From Alphaproteobacteria bacterium (GTDB lineage: Bacteria; Pseudomonadota; Alphaproteobacteria; CAAHEQ01; UBA3637), in the NCBI GenBank assembly GCA_017960645.1, contig JAGCYU010000013.1, positions 47,901 through 111,900 on the forward strand: 64,000 nucleotides of DNA, read 5' to 3'. Shown here in pieces: positions 56,447-64,000 of the stretch (the first letter of the stretch is position 1; every line of letters begins with the position of its first letter). The position numbers were made by a program, and so were the translations under genes. Below the pieces are notes generated by a model. The model was given only the letters and a program-made list of their open reading frames with translations. It was not told the DNA's origin and made no database searches.

Positions 56447-57553
56447 TTATTTTTCTACTGGAACGAACTCACCATTTTTGTATTGAACCAAAACGAATGG
56501 ATATAAACTGTGACCATTTCCTGGGAAGATAACTTCTCCGGAAATTCCATTCCATTTACCCATTTTTGTATATGTTTCTTGTGTCAATGGTAAATTATTG
56601 TCCAAAGAATACTGAATTAAATCCAAAGTATCCCAAATCTGAATGGGAAAAGTATAAGCCCTCAACCCCACACGAGCCAAAGTATCTTTGACTTGTTGAT
56701 TTTTTTCGTCCAGTTTTGCATTTGTATCAGTAATAGCCGTGACGGCAATGATACCTTCTGCGTCTGCTTTCAAAGTTCTGACGACATGTGGGTTTGCAAA
56801 GGCATAATCTGCTATAATTGTCCCTTTATAACCTTGTTCTCGCAATGATTTGATAATGTTGGTATAACCGATGGTGGCTATTCCTAAAATACAAATAGCA
56901 TCCGGTTCGTCTTTCATGAGTTTAAGTGCTTCAATTCTGGTATCAAGGCTTTTGGGTGCTAACGGCATAACCTGTGTAATCTTTTGGTCAGAGCGAATAT
57001 TCTTTTCCAAGTATTTTGCTTCCAATAAACCGAAATCATCCTCTATGTATACAACTGCAATCTTTTTAATGGGGGCTGTTTCCAGATATTTTTTGATAGG
57101 AGACATTACTTCATTTAATTCACCTGTCAACAACTGATAGTTTTTATACTTTTCATCTATGGAAGTGATGTAATTTCCGAAAATAAAAGAGTTCTTTGGT
57201 GCGCCTGACAAAATAGCCGAAGTTGCAGAAGTTAAAATGGATAATACAATCGGCTCTTTTTCATTTAATGTCTTGGATAAAAGAGATGTCAAAGCAGTTG
57301 ATGTTTGTGATTGGCTATCTATAAAAATCACATTAAAGGATTTGTCTTTGGATGCCATGTGGGCTTGAATGGCTTTTTGGGCTTCTTGTCCCACATACGA
57401 TAATCCACCAGTTAAAGGCAACACAGCATACACATTTTTTTTGCCCGTTTCTTGTAACGCCTTTTGTTCTTGCATGTTGGTATATACGATGAATCCAGCC
57501 ACCAATGCTGCAATTCCCCAGCCAACAATACTTTTCCAATTTATCTTTTTCAT
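56447..57553 (-). CDS. Membrane-anchored periplasmic binding protein, paralogue 3
   Basis: A 368-residue paralogue of the C2/C3 proteins at another tRNA. The anchor MKKINWKSIVGWGIAALVAG is shared; the ligand-binding part differs (VYAVLPLTGGLSYVGQEAQK, KKIAVVYIEDDFGLLEAKYL, AICILGIATIGYTNIIKSLR). It ends VQYKNGEFVPVEK like the others. The ATG at 57553 follows GAAAGGAATTATT; a longer upstream frame is not used. The partner transporter is unknown. Confidence 0.82.
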   Translation of the reverse strand: MKKINWKSIVGWGIAALVAGFIVYTNMQEQKALQETGKKNVYAVLPLTGGLSYVGQEAQKAIQAHMASKDKSFNVIFIDSQSQTSTALTSLLSKTLNEKEPIVLSILTSATSAILSGAPKNSFIFGNYITSIDEKYKNYQLLTGELNEVMSPIKKYLETAPIKKIAVVYIEDDFGLLEAKYLEKNIRSDQKITQVMPLAPKSLDTRIEALKLMKDEPDAICILGIATIGYTNIIKSLREQGYKGTIIADYAFANPHVVRTLKADAEGIIAVTAITDTNAKLDEKNQQVKDTLARVGLRAYTFPIQIWDTLDLIQYSLDNNLPLTQETYTKMGKWNGISGEVIFPGNGHSLYPFVLVQYKNGEFVPVEK

Positions 57554-57584
57554 AATAATTCCTTTCATCAAAAATCTTGAGGTT

Positions 57585-57613
57585 ATTTTATATAAGAAAT
57601 AGGACGAAATCAA
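57585..57613 (-). promoter_or_regulatory. Cassette D2 promoter
   Basis: TTGATT, 17 bases, TAAAAT on the minus strand. Confidence 0.8.
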
Positions 57614-57622
57614 GCTCTATTT

Positions 57623-57796
57623 TCTGGGGTAGCAATTTTGAGATCCCAGAGAGTTTGTATTGATTTTGAAGGAAATTTTGTGCCAAAAGTTCGTAAATCT
57701 AGAAAAATAGTCAATTTTGACGATTGGACATTCGAACTCGTATAAGCTCTTATAAACAAAAGAAAAAGTCGTCCTTTCAGACGACTCTAAGTTTAA
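57623..57796 (-). repeat. Cassette left-end module, copy D2
   Basis: AGTCGTCTGAAAGGACGACTTTTTC terminator (shown in two parts: AGTCGTC and GGACGACTT), ACGAGTTCGAATGTCC, GATTTACGAACTTTTGG, CTCTGGGATC...CCCCAGA. The most diverged copy. Confidence 0.82.
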
Positions 57797-57827
57797 TGGT
57801 TGGACACAGTGCGCAATTCACGAACCA

Positions 57828-58936
57828 TTATTCTTCCACAGGAATGACCTTGCCATTTTTGACTTTTGCCAAAATAAATGGATATGCGGAATTACCAATA
57901 CTTGGGAATAGAACTGTTCCGGAAACACCAGCATATTTTTTCATGTCCATAAAACTTTGTTGGCTAAATGGAATTTGTTTTTCCACCATATCATTAATAA
58001 TATTAACCATGTCGTAACCTTCAATAGAACTAAATGAAGGATACATACCATTTGATAGTGCAAATTTGCGGTATGCTTGTGCTTCGGGTGTTCTCGGTTC
58101 ATCCAAATGTGGTTCTAATGTGACGAAAATGACATCTTCCGCATACTTTCCCAAAGATTCTAATACGAATTTCTGCGCAAATGACATATCTGAGACAATT
58201 TGTCCTTTAAATCCTTGTTCTCTTAATTCCTGAAACAGTTTCAAAAAAGGTGCTGTCGCTGTGGCAGAAATGAATATAGTATCCACATCCGGATTTTTGA
58301 GTAAAAATTTGGTAGCAATTTCACGGATTGAAAATGTATTTGGTTCAAAATCCATCGTGACAAAAGGCACGTTGTTTTTCTGCATTACATTTTGAAATAC
58401 TTTCAATCCATTTGTCCCATACATATCATAAGAATATAGAAGTCCTATTTTCTTGTTTTGTTTGCCAAATAGTTTGAAGCTAGTTCTGTTGTAGCACCAG
58501 AGGCCACAGAAAAACGATGATAGTTATCAAATTTTTTCAAATCATCTAATTCCACAGTTCCCCCAGCCATTACAAATCCGGGTTTAGTTGCTGGTATAGT
58601 TGCAAAGGAAATAATAGCACCCCAAGCAACTACCAATGGATTGTTATCATTCAAGGTCGCTTGCTTTAACATTGTGACGGCTTTTGTGGGATTAAACTCA
58701 TCATCCAAAAAAACAAGGTTAATTTTAGGGTTCTTCAAATTGTTATAGGCGTGTGTTAAGGCCTTTTGATAATCGTTACCAGATTGTGCTATTGGTCCAG
58801 ATAAAGGAATAAGAATATAAACATTTTTCTTATCAGTTGGTACTTTCTGTTGTTGGATATTTGTATAAAGAATAAATCCAGCTACCAATGTTGCAATTCC
58901 CCAACCAATAATACCTTTCCAATTTATCTTTTTCAT
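57828..58936 (-). pseudogene. Membrane-anchored periplasmic binding protein, paralogue 4, frameshifted
   Basis: The gene reads MKKINWKGIIGWGIATLVAG ... SVASGATTELASNYLANKTRK, then a stop at 58445; the frame continues in another phase as YSYDMYGTNGLKVFQNVMQK to 57828 (end GKVIPVEE). The change is one missing base near 58455-58462, in an A-rich run (adding an A restores NKTKKIGLLYSYDMYG). The combined protein would be about 369 residues and match paralogues 1-3. Either a recent inactivation, phase variation, or a sequence error. It carries the intact promoter and GAAAGGAACTATT Shine-Dalgarno. Confidence 0.8.
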
Positions 58937-58969
58937 AATAGTTCCTTTCTAGCGAAAAATATTGAAATC

Positions 58970-58998
58970 ATTTTACATAAAAAGCAGGATGAAATCAA
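58970..58998 (-). promoter_or_regulatory. Cassette D1 promoter
   Basis: TTGATT, 17 bases, TAAAAT on the minus strand, as in D2, C2 and C3. Confidence 0.8.
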
Positions 58999-59007
58999 GC
59001 CCTATTT

Positions 59008-59180
59008 TCTGGGATGGTGGTTTTAGGCTCCCAAGGGACGATTATTGAAAACAAAGGATTTTTTGTTTCAAAAGTTCGTAAATCTAAGAAAATGGCTGTT
59101 TTTTGAGTTGAAACATTCGAACTCGCACAAGCGCTTGCAAACAAAAGAAAAAGTCGCCTTTTCAGACGACTTGTGATTTT
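59008..59180 (-). repeat. Cassette left-end module, copy D1
   Basis: CACAAGTCGTCTGAAAAGGC-type terminator directly after the tRNA CCA, AAGCGCTTGTGCGAGTTCG, GATTTACGAACTTTTG, TTGGGAGCC...CATCCCAGA. Confidence 0.85.
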
Positions 59181-59258
59181 TGGTTGCGGGGATGGGATTT
59201 GAACCACATGACCTCCAGGTTATGAGCCTGGCAAGCTACCGGACTGCTCTACCCCGCG
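59181..59258 (-). tRNA. tRNA-fMet (initiator, anticodon CAT), with an extra base in the T stem
   Basis: CGCGGGG/CCCCGCA with the C1-A72 mismatch of initiators, D arm GAGC...GCTT, anticodon CTCATAA, encoded CCA. The T stem is ATGTGG/CCCAT, six bases against five, so one T is bulged, an unusual feature. The 29-31 anticodon-stem pairs are AGG/CCT, not the classical GGG/CCC. It is the anchor of the D cassette array. Confidence 0.9.
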
Positions 59259-59401
59259 ATAGCGGTGATTATTATACCTTTATTTTGATATTTTGTCAAC
59301 CCCATTTTTATTTTTTATTTTTATTCTAAAAAAATGCTTGCTTTTTTTAAATAATGCGATTACATTAGCTTTTGTAATTGATTCTTACAAAAGGAGATAC
59401 T

Positions 59402-59842
59402 ATGAAAAAACAATCTTTAGCTTTAATCGCCGCTTTGGCTTTAATGACATCTGCTTGCGCAACTTTGTGCGAAGAAGATGATATGTGCCCAGCAAATCGC
59501 GAAAACGTTGTCTTTACGACAAGCCCAGCGACATTTGCTTTTGATTCTGCTGTATTAACAGCATCTGATAAAGCTGGTTTGGACAAAGTCATTGAGCGTT
59601 TGAAAGCAAACCCAGATGAAAAAGTTCAAATTAACGGTTATGCTGACAGCCAAGGAAATGCTGCTTATAACGTAGATTTATCTCAAAGACGTGCAAAAGC
59701 TGTAAAAGCTTACTTAGTCGATAACGGAATCTGCGCAAAACGCATTTCTACTAAAGGTTACGGTGCTACAGATTTCGTTGCACCAAACGATACAAAAGCA
59801 AATCGTGCTAAAAACCGTCGTGCAGAATTAGTCATTGAATAA
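59402..59842 (+). CDS. OmpA-family (Pal-like) lipoprotein
   Basis: A 146-residue peptidoglycan-binding outer-membrane lipoprotein. The signal KKQSLALIAALALMTSACAT has a MTSAC lipobox. A short Asp/Glu-rich segment (CEEDDMCPANRE) is followed by an OmpA C-terminal domain (~residues 40-146) with FAFDSAVLTASDKAGLDKVI, VQINGYADSQGNAAYNVDLS and the NVDLSQRRAKAVKAYL peptidoglycan-binding motif. It is shorter and more acidic than typical Pal. Could be Pal or another OmpA-type anchor; no tol genes are nearby. Confidence 0.85.
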   Translation: MKKQSLALIAALALMTSACATLCEEDDMCPANRENVVFTTSPATFAFDSAVLTASDKAGLDKVIERLKANPDEKVQINGYADSQGNAAYNVDLSQRRAKAVKAYLVDNGICAKRISTKGYGATDFVAPNDTKANRAKNRRAELVIE

Positions 59843-59861
59843 TTATTGCACAACAATCTTA

Positions 59862-59894
59862 AAAGCCGTCAAGATTTTTCTTGGCGGTTTTTTA
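59862..59894 (+). terminator. Terminator of the Pal-like gene
   Basis: AAGCCGTCAAGA-tttt-TCTTGGCGG followed by a T run. Confidence 0.9.
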
Positions 59895-59952
59895 ATAAAA
59901 TGCTTGCCTATTTTTATATTCTTATGTATGCTAGGGAAAAAAGGAGGAAATC

Positions 59953-60174
59953 ATGGGATTTATATTCAGAAAATCTTTTAACTTAGGGCCATTGCGCATT
60001 AACTTTAGCAAACATGGCATTGGTTGGAGTTTTGGCGTCCCGGGCTATAGGCGGACTACCAGTGCGACAGGAAAAAAACGTACCACCTATTCTATTCCTG
60101 GCACAGGGATATCTTGGGTAGAACATGGAAAATCAGGGAAAAAGACCAACAAAACTAAAACAATTCAAGAATAA
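59953..60174 (+). CDS. DUF4236 small protein
   Basis: A 73-residue protein of the DUF4236 family: MGFIFRKSFNLGPLRINFSK, then GVPGYRRTTSATGKKRTTYS and IPGTGISWVEHG. Function unknown; often found as a domain in bacterial and phage proteins. Strong AAAGGAGGAAATC Shine-Dalgarno. Followed by a terminator at 60178-60206. Confidence 0.82.
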   Translation: MGFIFRKSFNLGPLRINFSKHGIGWSFGVPGYRRTTSATGKKRTTYSIPGTGISWVEHGKSGKKTNKTKTIQE

Positions 60175-60177
60175 AAA

Positions 60178-60206
60178 AACCGCCCCTAAAATGGGCGGTT
60201 AAAATT
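60178..60206. terminator. Terminator between DUF4236 and rpmJ
   Basis: AACCGCCCctaaaatGGGCGGTT with A-rich and T-rich flanks; can act for both converging genes. Confidence 0.88.
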
Positions 60207-60218
60207 CAATCAAGAAGC

Positions 60219-60359
60219 CTATCCTTGACGCGCTTTCAGCTTAGGATTCTTTTTGTTAATAACTCTCAAGATCTGCTTACCCTTACTATTACGGCGTTTA
60301 ACCAACTTGCAATTCTTATCCCGAGTACGGGCAGATTTTAATGAACAACGAACTTTCAT
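60219..60359 (-). CDS. rpmJ: 50S ribosomal protein L36
   Basis: A 46-residue L36: [45 protein letters not shown]. The alphaproteobacterial L36 form with C5 and C17, lacking some of the zinc ligands of other L36 types. It is too short for routine calling and was found by direct translation of the minus strand. The ATG at 60359 follows GGAAAGTGTC. Confidence 0.93.
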   Translation of the reverse strand: MKVRCSLKSARTRDKNCKLVKRRNSKGKQILRVINKKNPKLKARQG

Positions 60360-60414
60360 GACACTTTCCTTTCAATACAAACTGACGGTATTATACCTGG
60401 TTTTACAATCCTTG

Positions 60415-61926
60415 TCAAGCATTATTTGCAGCGGTTTTTCTTTTTCTGAATTTAAACTTGACCTTACAAGACAATAATATGAACAAACCGGATAGCAACA
60501 AAGGAATTTTATTTCCCCATAAAGCGAACGGGGTCGGCGCAATTTCCATTGGTAACCGTGCATCCAGCACACCTTCCTGCCCCAAAGGCAAAGAAGTAAG
60601 AACGCGACCATATGGATCGATCACAGCACTAACACCTGTATAGGCAGCACGCACCAACGGCAACCCCTCTTCCACTGCGCGTGTTTGAGCCATAGCTAAG
60701 TGTTGATAAGGCCCCGAGCTTATCCCATACCAACCATCATTTGTAATATTCACCAACCATTTAGGACGATTATTTTTATCTACAACTTCGCCTGAAAAAA
60801 TAACTTCATAGCAAATCAAAACACCGGCCGGTTTAGCCTGTTCTATATCGATGGTTTTACCTTGGGTTCCTGTGACAATATCTTCCGAAAAAGGAACAAA
60901 CTTATCCAATGGCAAAATACCGCGCAAAGGGACATATTCTCCAAAAGGAACTAAATGCATCTTATCATAATAAGCCAAAATATCCGTTAAATCATTCAAT
61001 ACAAACAAGCTGTTTGCCAAAGTTTTATTTACCACATCAACGGCCCGCATACCGCCTGTCAACAAAAACGAACCTTGCCGAATAGCCCCCATTAAATTTA
61101 CACGTTCATCTTCATGATAATTCAACAAAAATGGAACAGCAGATTCTGGCCAAATAACATGCGTAATATCTGCATTTTTTTCTTTTGACAAATGAATTAA
61201 CTTAGAGACATTTTCTTTTGCTTTTTGGCGATTCCATTTTAAAGTTTGCGGAATATTGGGTTGAACTAACCGTAACTTGATCCCCCACACATCTTGGATT
61301 TCAGAATTATATAACCTTAAAGCCCCTAATCCACATAAAGCTATCATAAATACAAGGCTGGCGACAAAGGGGATTTTTTTGATACCCAAAGCAATACTGG
61401 TAAAAGCCAAAACCGTCACTAACCCTAAACCATAAACACCCCACACACTGACACTTTGCAACATAGGCAAATAACCGTTCCAAATGTTCCCCATAACGTT
61501 CCAAGGAAAGCCTGTGGCAAACCAAGAGCGCACCCATTCAAACACACAAAACCAACCTGCAAAAGCCAACCAGCGCCTGATTCCTTTAGGGCTAAAGCTG
61601 GCACAAAAAGCTGTCGCGGCATAATACAGGCCAAAAAATAATCCAAATCCGATCCAAATAATTGGAATCATCCACGCATACTGGCCATCATCCAACAGCA
61701 TCGCATGGCTTAACCAATGCATACCGGCAGCACCTAACCCAAATCCAAAGCAAAAAGCACCCAATACACCACGCCATCTACTTTGACTATTTAACCGGTA
61801 AAAAATCAAAGCCAACCCACACCACATCAAAGGGAAAATAAAGTATGGAGCAAATGCAAAACTGGAAAGAATTCCCCACACAAATAAACTGAAATTAGAA
61901 ATCCACAACGCTTTTATTTTTTTCAT
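60415..61926 (-). CDS. lnt: Apolipoprotein N-acyltransferase
   Basis: Lnt adds the third acyl chain to lipoproteins at the inner membrane. The 503 residues have about seven TM helices at the N-terminus (from ISNFSLFVWGILSSFAFAPY), then a nitrilase-like periplasmic domain with the catalytic triad: Glu in VIWPESAVPFLL, Lys in DKMHLVPFGEYVPLRG and Cys in GVLICYEVIF. A short TM helix follows. Typical length. The ATG at 61926 lies 7 bases after TATGGT and there is no Shine-Dalgarno, so the mRNA is probably leaderless. Together with the lipoprotein genes it supports a diderm envelope. Confidence 0.96.
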   Translation of the reverse strand: MKKIKALWISNFSLFVWGILSSFAFAPYFIFPLMWCGLALIFYRLNSQSRWRGVLGAFCFGFGLGAAGMHWLSHAMLLDDGQYAWMIPIIWIGFGLFFGLYYAATAFCASFSPKGIRRWLAFAGWFCVFEWVRSWFATGFPWNVMGNIWNGYLPMLQSVSVWGVYGLGLVTVLAFTSIALGIKKIPFVASLVFMIALCGLGALRLYNSEIQDVWGIKLRLVQPNIPQTLKWNRQKAKENVSKLIHLSKEKNADITHVIWPESAVPFLLNYHEDERVNLMGAIRQGSFLLTGGMRAVDVVNKTLANSLFVLNDLTDILAYYDKMHLVPFGEYVPLRGILPLDKFVPFSEDIVTGTQGKTIDIEQAKPAGVLICYEVIFSGEVVDKNNRPKWLVNITNDGWYGISSGPYQHLAMAQTRAVEEGLPLVRAAYTGVSAVIDPYGRVLTSLPLGQEGVLDARLPMEIAPTPFALWGNKIPLLLSGLFILLSCKVKFKFRKRKTAANNA

Positions 61927-61933
61927 GTTTAAG

Positions 61934-61962
61934 ACCATAACACAAACATTCCCATGAATCAA
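61934..61962 (-). promoter_or_regulatory. lnt promoter, probably leaderless
   Basis: TTGATT, 17 bases, TATGGT, 7 bases, ATG on the minus strand. Confidence 0.65.
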
Positions 61963-61975
61963 GCTTTTTTAAAAG

Positions 61976-62004
61976 AAAACGCCCCGAATTAAATCAGGGC
62001 GTAT
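61976..62004 (-). terminator. Terminator of mscL
   Basis: ACGCCC-N12-GGGCGT with a T-rich tail on the minus strand. Confidence 0.8.
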
Positions 62005-62020
62005 TTTGAACTGCCAAGCT

Positions 62021-62455
62021 TTACTTTTTCAAAGCACTTGTACAATATGGACATTTCTTTGCTTTTACATCCACATCCATACAACAATAAGGACATTTCT
62101 TAGTTGCTGGAGCTGGTGCAGCTTTTGCTTCATCCTTTGCTTCTTTGGCTTTCAACTTATTAATAGCTTTAACCAACAAAAACACAGCAAAAGCAACAAT
62201 AGCAAAGCTGATAACTGTATTAAAAAACACACCATAGTTGATTGTCACAACATCTGGCTCTGAGCCCATGGAGATTTTAAGGTCAGAAAAATCCACCTTG
62301 CCCAACAACATTCCCAAAGGTGGCATCAAAATATCTTTGACCAAACTGTCAACAATCTTGCTGAAATTGGCACCGATAATGATACCGATAGCCATGTCCA
62401 GCACATTACCTTTTAACGCAAAAGTTTTAAATTCTTTTATAAAATTTTTTAACAT
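62021..62455 (-). CDS. mscL: Large-conductance mechanosensitive channel with zinc-ribbon tail
   Basis: A 144-residue MscL: N-terminal amphipathic helix and TM1 ([20 protein letters not shown], with the GNVLDMAIG pore motif), periplasmic loop, TM2 ([20 protein letters not shown]). The usual C-terminal helix is replaced by an alanine/lysine linker ([19 protein letters not shown]) and two CPYC pairs ([14 protein letters not shown]), a predicted zinc ribbon. Standard MscL is about 130-140 residues. Zinc binding is an inference from the four cysteines. Confidence 0.93.
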   Translation of the reverse strand: MLKNFIKEFKTFALKGNVLDMAIGIIIGANFSKIVDSLVKDILMPPLGMLLGKVDFSDLKISMGSEPDVVTINYGVFFNTVISFAIVAFAVFLLVKAINKLKAKEAKDEAKAAPAPATKKCPYCCMDVDVKAKKCPYCTSALKK

Positions 62456-62468
62456 TTTCTTTCTCCTT

Positions 62469-63323
62469 TTAATTTAAGTTAAATATATCAGCATATTTCA
62501 AAGACAAGCCAATAACAAAATTATCCCCGGCTTTTCTTGCGCCGCGCGCTTCCCCGCGCCGATAGCTGACGTATGGCGCCAAAGAAATCGTATCTGTCAT
62601 TGCCACTTCCATTTTGGCTGTCAAATCCAGATCGTATTTCAAATCTGTTGCAACGTATCTTGAATAATAAACATAGTCTGTATAGCGACCTGTTGCAGTG
62701 AACTTCACCCCTTCACGGAAAGGATATTCCAAACGTGTACCGACTTCCCATGCAAACTTTGTATTGCGTTTGTTGGAATAAGTGAAATCATATTCTTCCA
62801 CAGCGGCCACATACAACTCTTTAACATACTCTCCTTCAAAGGCTTTAATACCTTCGCGAGCAGACAAAACTTTGTATCTTGGTGCATCTTGATTGGCCGT
62901 AAATTCTGTTTGAAAAGCCACCTGACCAAAAGGTCCAATGTCTGTATCGTACATATTCCACGTTTTAAAAGCATATTCTGTGGACAACCAAATTTTATCG
63001 GCACTTTCCGTAGTATTGGCTGGTTCATTCACAGGTTTAATTTTCACCTTACCATAGTTCAGTAATAAATTGGTTCGCCATAACCCATCCTCTTGTTCAT
63101 TATCCAATAAAGCATCAAACTTGCCAACAATATTGTATTGGCTGTCCATACTAAATTGAGAAATAGGCGAATCTTGATATTCCTCTGCATTTCCAACCGT
63201 AGTATTGGAATAATTCAAAGATACTTCACGCAAATTCAATGTCCATTTACCATCTCCTTCATCCGCCAACGCGGGGGCAGCCATTAAAACAGCGCTTGCA
63301 CACAACAAACATTTTAATTTCAT
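62469..63323 (-). CDS. Outer-membrane beta-barrel protein
   Basis: A 284-residue protein with a signal peptide ([20 protein letters not shown]) and many alternating aromatic strands ([76 protein letters not shown]), the pattern of an outer-membrane barrel ending near a C-terminal aromatic/asparagine. No family named with confidence. The start follows AAAGGAGGAAAA. Confidence 0.75.
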   Translation of the reverse strand: MKLKCLLCASAVLMAAPALADEGDGKWTLNLREVSLNYSNTTVGNAEEYQDSPISQFSMDSQYNIVGKFDALLDNEQEDGLWRTNLLLNYGKVKIKPVNEPANTTESADKIWLSTEYAFKTWNMYDTDIGPFGQVAFQTEFTANQDAPRYKVLSAREGIKAFEGEYVKELYVAAVEEYDFTYSNKRNTKFAWEVGTRLEYPFREGVKFTATGRYTDYVYYSRYVATDLKYDLDLTAKMEVAMTDTISLAPYVSYRRGEARGARKAGDNFVIGLSLKYADIFNLN

Positions 63324-63484
63324 TTTTCCTCCTTACACCCTGTTAAACCATAATCTACTATGCACTATACTCGCTTGTATCAAAAAAAGCAAGCAAAAAG
63401 TGCTGGGCGTAGTAGGGATATCTTTGAGTGCATATTTTTCTTGACAAGATTGTGTTTTGCGCGTATAATAAAGCGCGTTCGGTG

Positions 63485-63560
<76 letters not shown>

Positions 63561-63671
63561 TTTAATACAGCCACCTTTAAATCGGTGGCTTTTTCTTTTG
63601 TTTTCATACACTTGTGTGAGTTCGATAAAGTCAATTTTAAAAATGGTCAAATTTTTATCATTATCGAACTC
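63561..63671 (+). repeat. Cassette left-end module, copy Lys
   Basis: Terminator stem differs completely in sequence from the others but has the same place. GAGTTCGATAA-N28-TTATCGAACTC is a perfect 11-base inverted repeat; in the other copies only AGTTCG/CGAACT is symmetric. Confidence 0.8.
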
Positions 63672-63685
63672 TCATAATTATTTCC

Positions 63686-63714
63686 TTGCAAAAAAGGCGT
63701 CAATCAGATACAAT
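63686..63714 (+). promoter_or_regulatory. Promoter of the Nudix gene
   Basis: TTGCAA, 17 bases, TACAAT. Confidence 0.8.
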
Positions 63715-63740
63715 GAATTACAGGTAAAAAGGAGCAGAGA

Positions 63741-64000
63741 ATGGTAGAATTTTTTGATCTTTTAGATGAGCAAGGCAATAAAACTGGACAAACTAAAGCT
63801 CGTTCAGAGGTACACAGAGATGGCGATTGGCATAAAGCTGTGCATATATGGATTGCCAGCGATCAAGATGAAATACTTTTACAAAAAAGAAGTCCTAACA
63901 AAGACAGTTATCCAAATATGTGGGATATTTCTAGTGCAGGACATTTAACAGCAGGGGACGATTCTTTGTCAGGTGCGGTTAGAGAAATAAAAGAGGAATT
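63741..64000 (+). CDS. Nudix hydrolase, N-terminal part (runs off right edge)
   Basis: A frame open to the window edge: MVEFFDLLDEQGNKTGQTKA, then DWHKAVHIWIASDQDEILLQ, KRSPNKDSYPNMWDISSAGH and GAVREIKEE, the last being the start of a Nudix box. The N-terminal part resembles isopentenyl-diphosphate isomerase-like Nudix proteins. Strong AAAAGGAGCAGAGA Shine-Dalgarno. It is the cargo of the tRNA-Lys cassette. Confidence 0.85.
   Translation, partial: MVEFFDLLDEQGNKTGQTKARSEVHRDGDWHKAVHIWIASDQDEILLQKRSPNKDSYPNMWDISSAGHLTAGDDSLSGAVREIKEE

Larger units (their letters stand above)
56416..57796 (-). mobile_element. tRNA-fMet array, cassette D2 (binding protein)
   Basis: Between CCAACCA copies at 57797-57803 and 56416-56422. 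Right end GTTCGTGAATTGCGCACCC, 3 bases, CCAACCA. Carries a binding-protein paralogue and the standard promoter. Confidence 0.75.
57797..59180 (-). mobile_element. tRNA-fMet array, cassette D1 (frameshifted binding protein)
   Basis: Begins directly after the CCA of tRNA-fMet (59181) and ends at CCAACCA 57797-57803, with GTTCGTGAATTGCGCACTG and 3 bases before it. The gene inside is broken. Confidence 0.75.
63561..64000 (+). mobile_element. tRNA-Lys array, first cassette (Nudix gene), cut by window edge
   Basis: Directly after the tRNA CCA: terminator AGCCACC...GGTGGCTTTTTC, ACACTTGTGTGAGTTCGATAA, and its exact inverse TTATCGAACTC 28 bases later, then a promoter and a gene. The order matches the Pro and fMet cassettes, though the distal CTGGGA hairpin is missing. 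The right end is beyond the window. Confidence 0.65.

Overview
The window is a compact, AT-rich alphaproteobacterial chromosome segment. The evidence is an LptC-LptA-LptB block, PagP, Lnt, XerC, Pal/OmpA-type lipoprotein, an L36 of the alphaproteobacterial type, and housekeeping gene order such as rpmI-rplT-pheS-pheT and dnaK-dnaJ. Prepilin-like cysteine-rich surface proteins and the host-adapted look suggest an uncultured gut or host-associated lineage. This placement is an inference from the sequence, not a database result.

Layout. 1-1604: 5' part of ligA. 1689-6908: tRNA-Pro followed by four tandem gene cassettes. 6981-8937: dgkA and two duplicated secreted lectin-like genes with palindromic operators. 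8938-15007: a lipopolysaccharide/metabolism operon (exonuclease, kdsD, an lptC-lptA fusion, lptB, pfkA, HAD phosphatase). 15021-21599: accessory region with a large unknown protein and a giant prepilin/cysteine-rich/lectin-like/LamG-like gene broken by three one-base shifts. 21718-47941: mostly housekeeping (queA, xerC, priA, pagP, xthA, uvrB, infA, pheST, rplT, rpmI, dnaJ, dnaK, a GGDEF cyclase, ftsB, an AmpG-like permease, typA). 48068-53352: accessory genes, including a histone H1-like protein with a putative anti-Shine-Dalgarno leader, a structured RNA upstream of a SLOG-like gene, and a serine recombinase. 53458-59258: tRNA-Phe with a HAD gene, then three tandem cassettes (read on the minus strand) behind tRNA-fMet. 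59402-63323: Pal/OmpA lipoprotein, rpmJ, lnt, mscL, an outer-membrane barrel. 63485-64000: tRNA-Lys followed by the start of another cassette carrying a Nudix gene.

The most interesting system is the set of small integrase-less cassettes lined up directly behind tRNA genes. Each cassette begins just after the tRNA CCA with a rho-independent terminator, then a conserved left-end module (an AGTTCG...CGAACT inverted pair, usually a CTGGGA...TCCCAG hairpin), one or two genes with their own promoter, and a right end GTTCGTGAATTGCGCA-like motif followed by a copy of the last 7-8 bases of the tRNA (CCGACCA behind tRNA-Pro, CCAACCA behind tRNA-fMet). The array ends where a different, apparently native, tRNA terminator follows the last CCA. 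Four of the seven complete cassettes carry ABC-type periplasmic-binding-protein paralogues sharing an almost identical promoter and N-terminal membrane anchor; the others carry an esterase plus isochorismatase-like pair, a cysteine-rich lipoprotein and an unknown protein. No recombinase lies inside the arrays, so mobilisation would have to be in trans.

A second theme is promoter design: at least eight genes have a TTGNNN-N17/18-TANNNT-like promoter whose -10 box sits 6-7 bases before the start codon, so their mRNAs are probably leaderless, whereas other genes have ordinary Shine-Dalgarno sequences.
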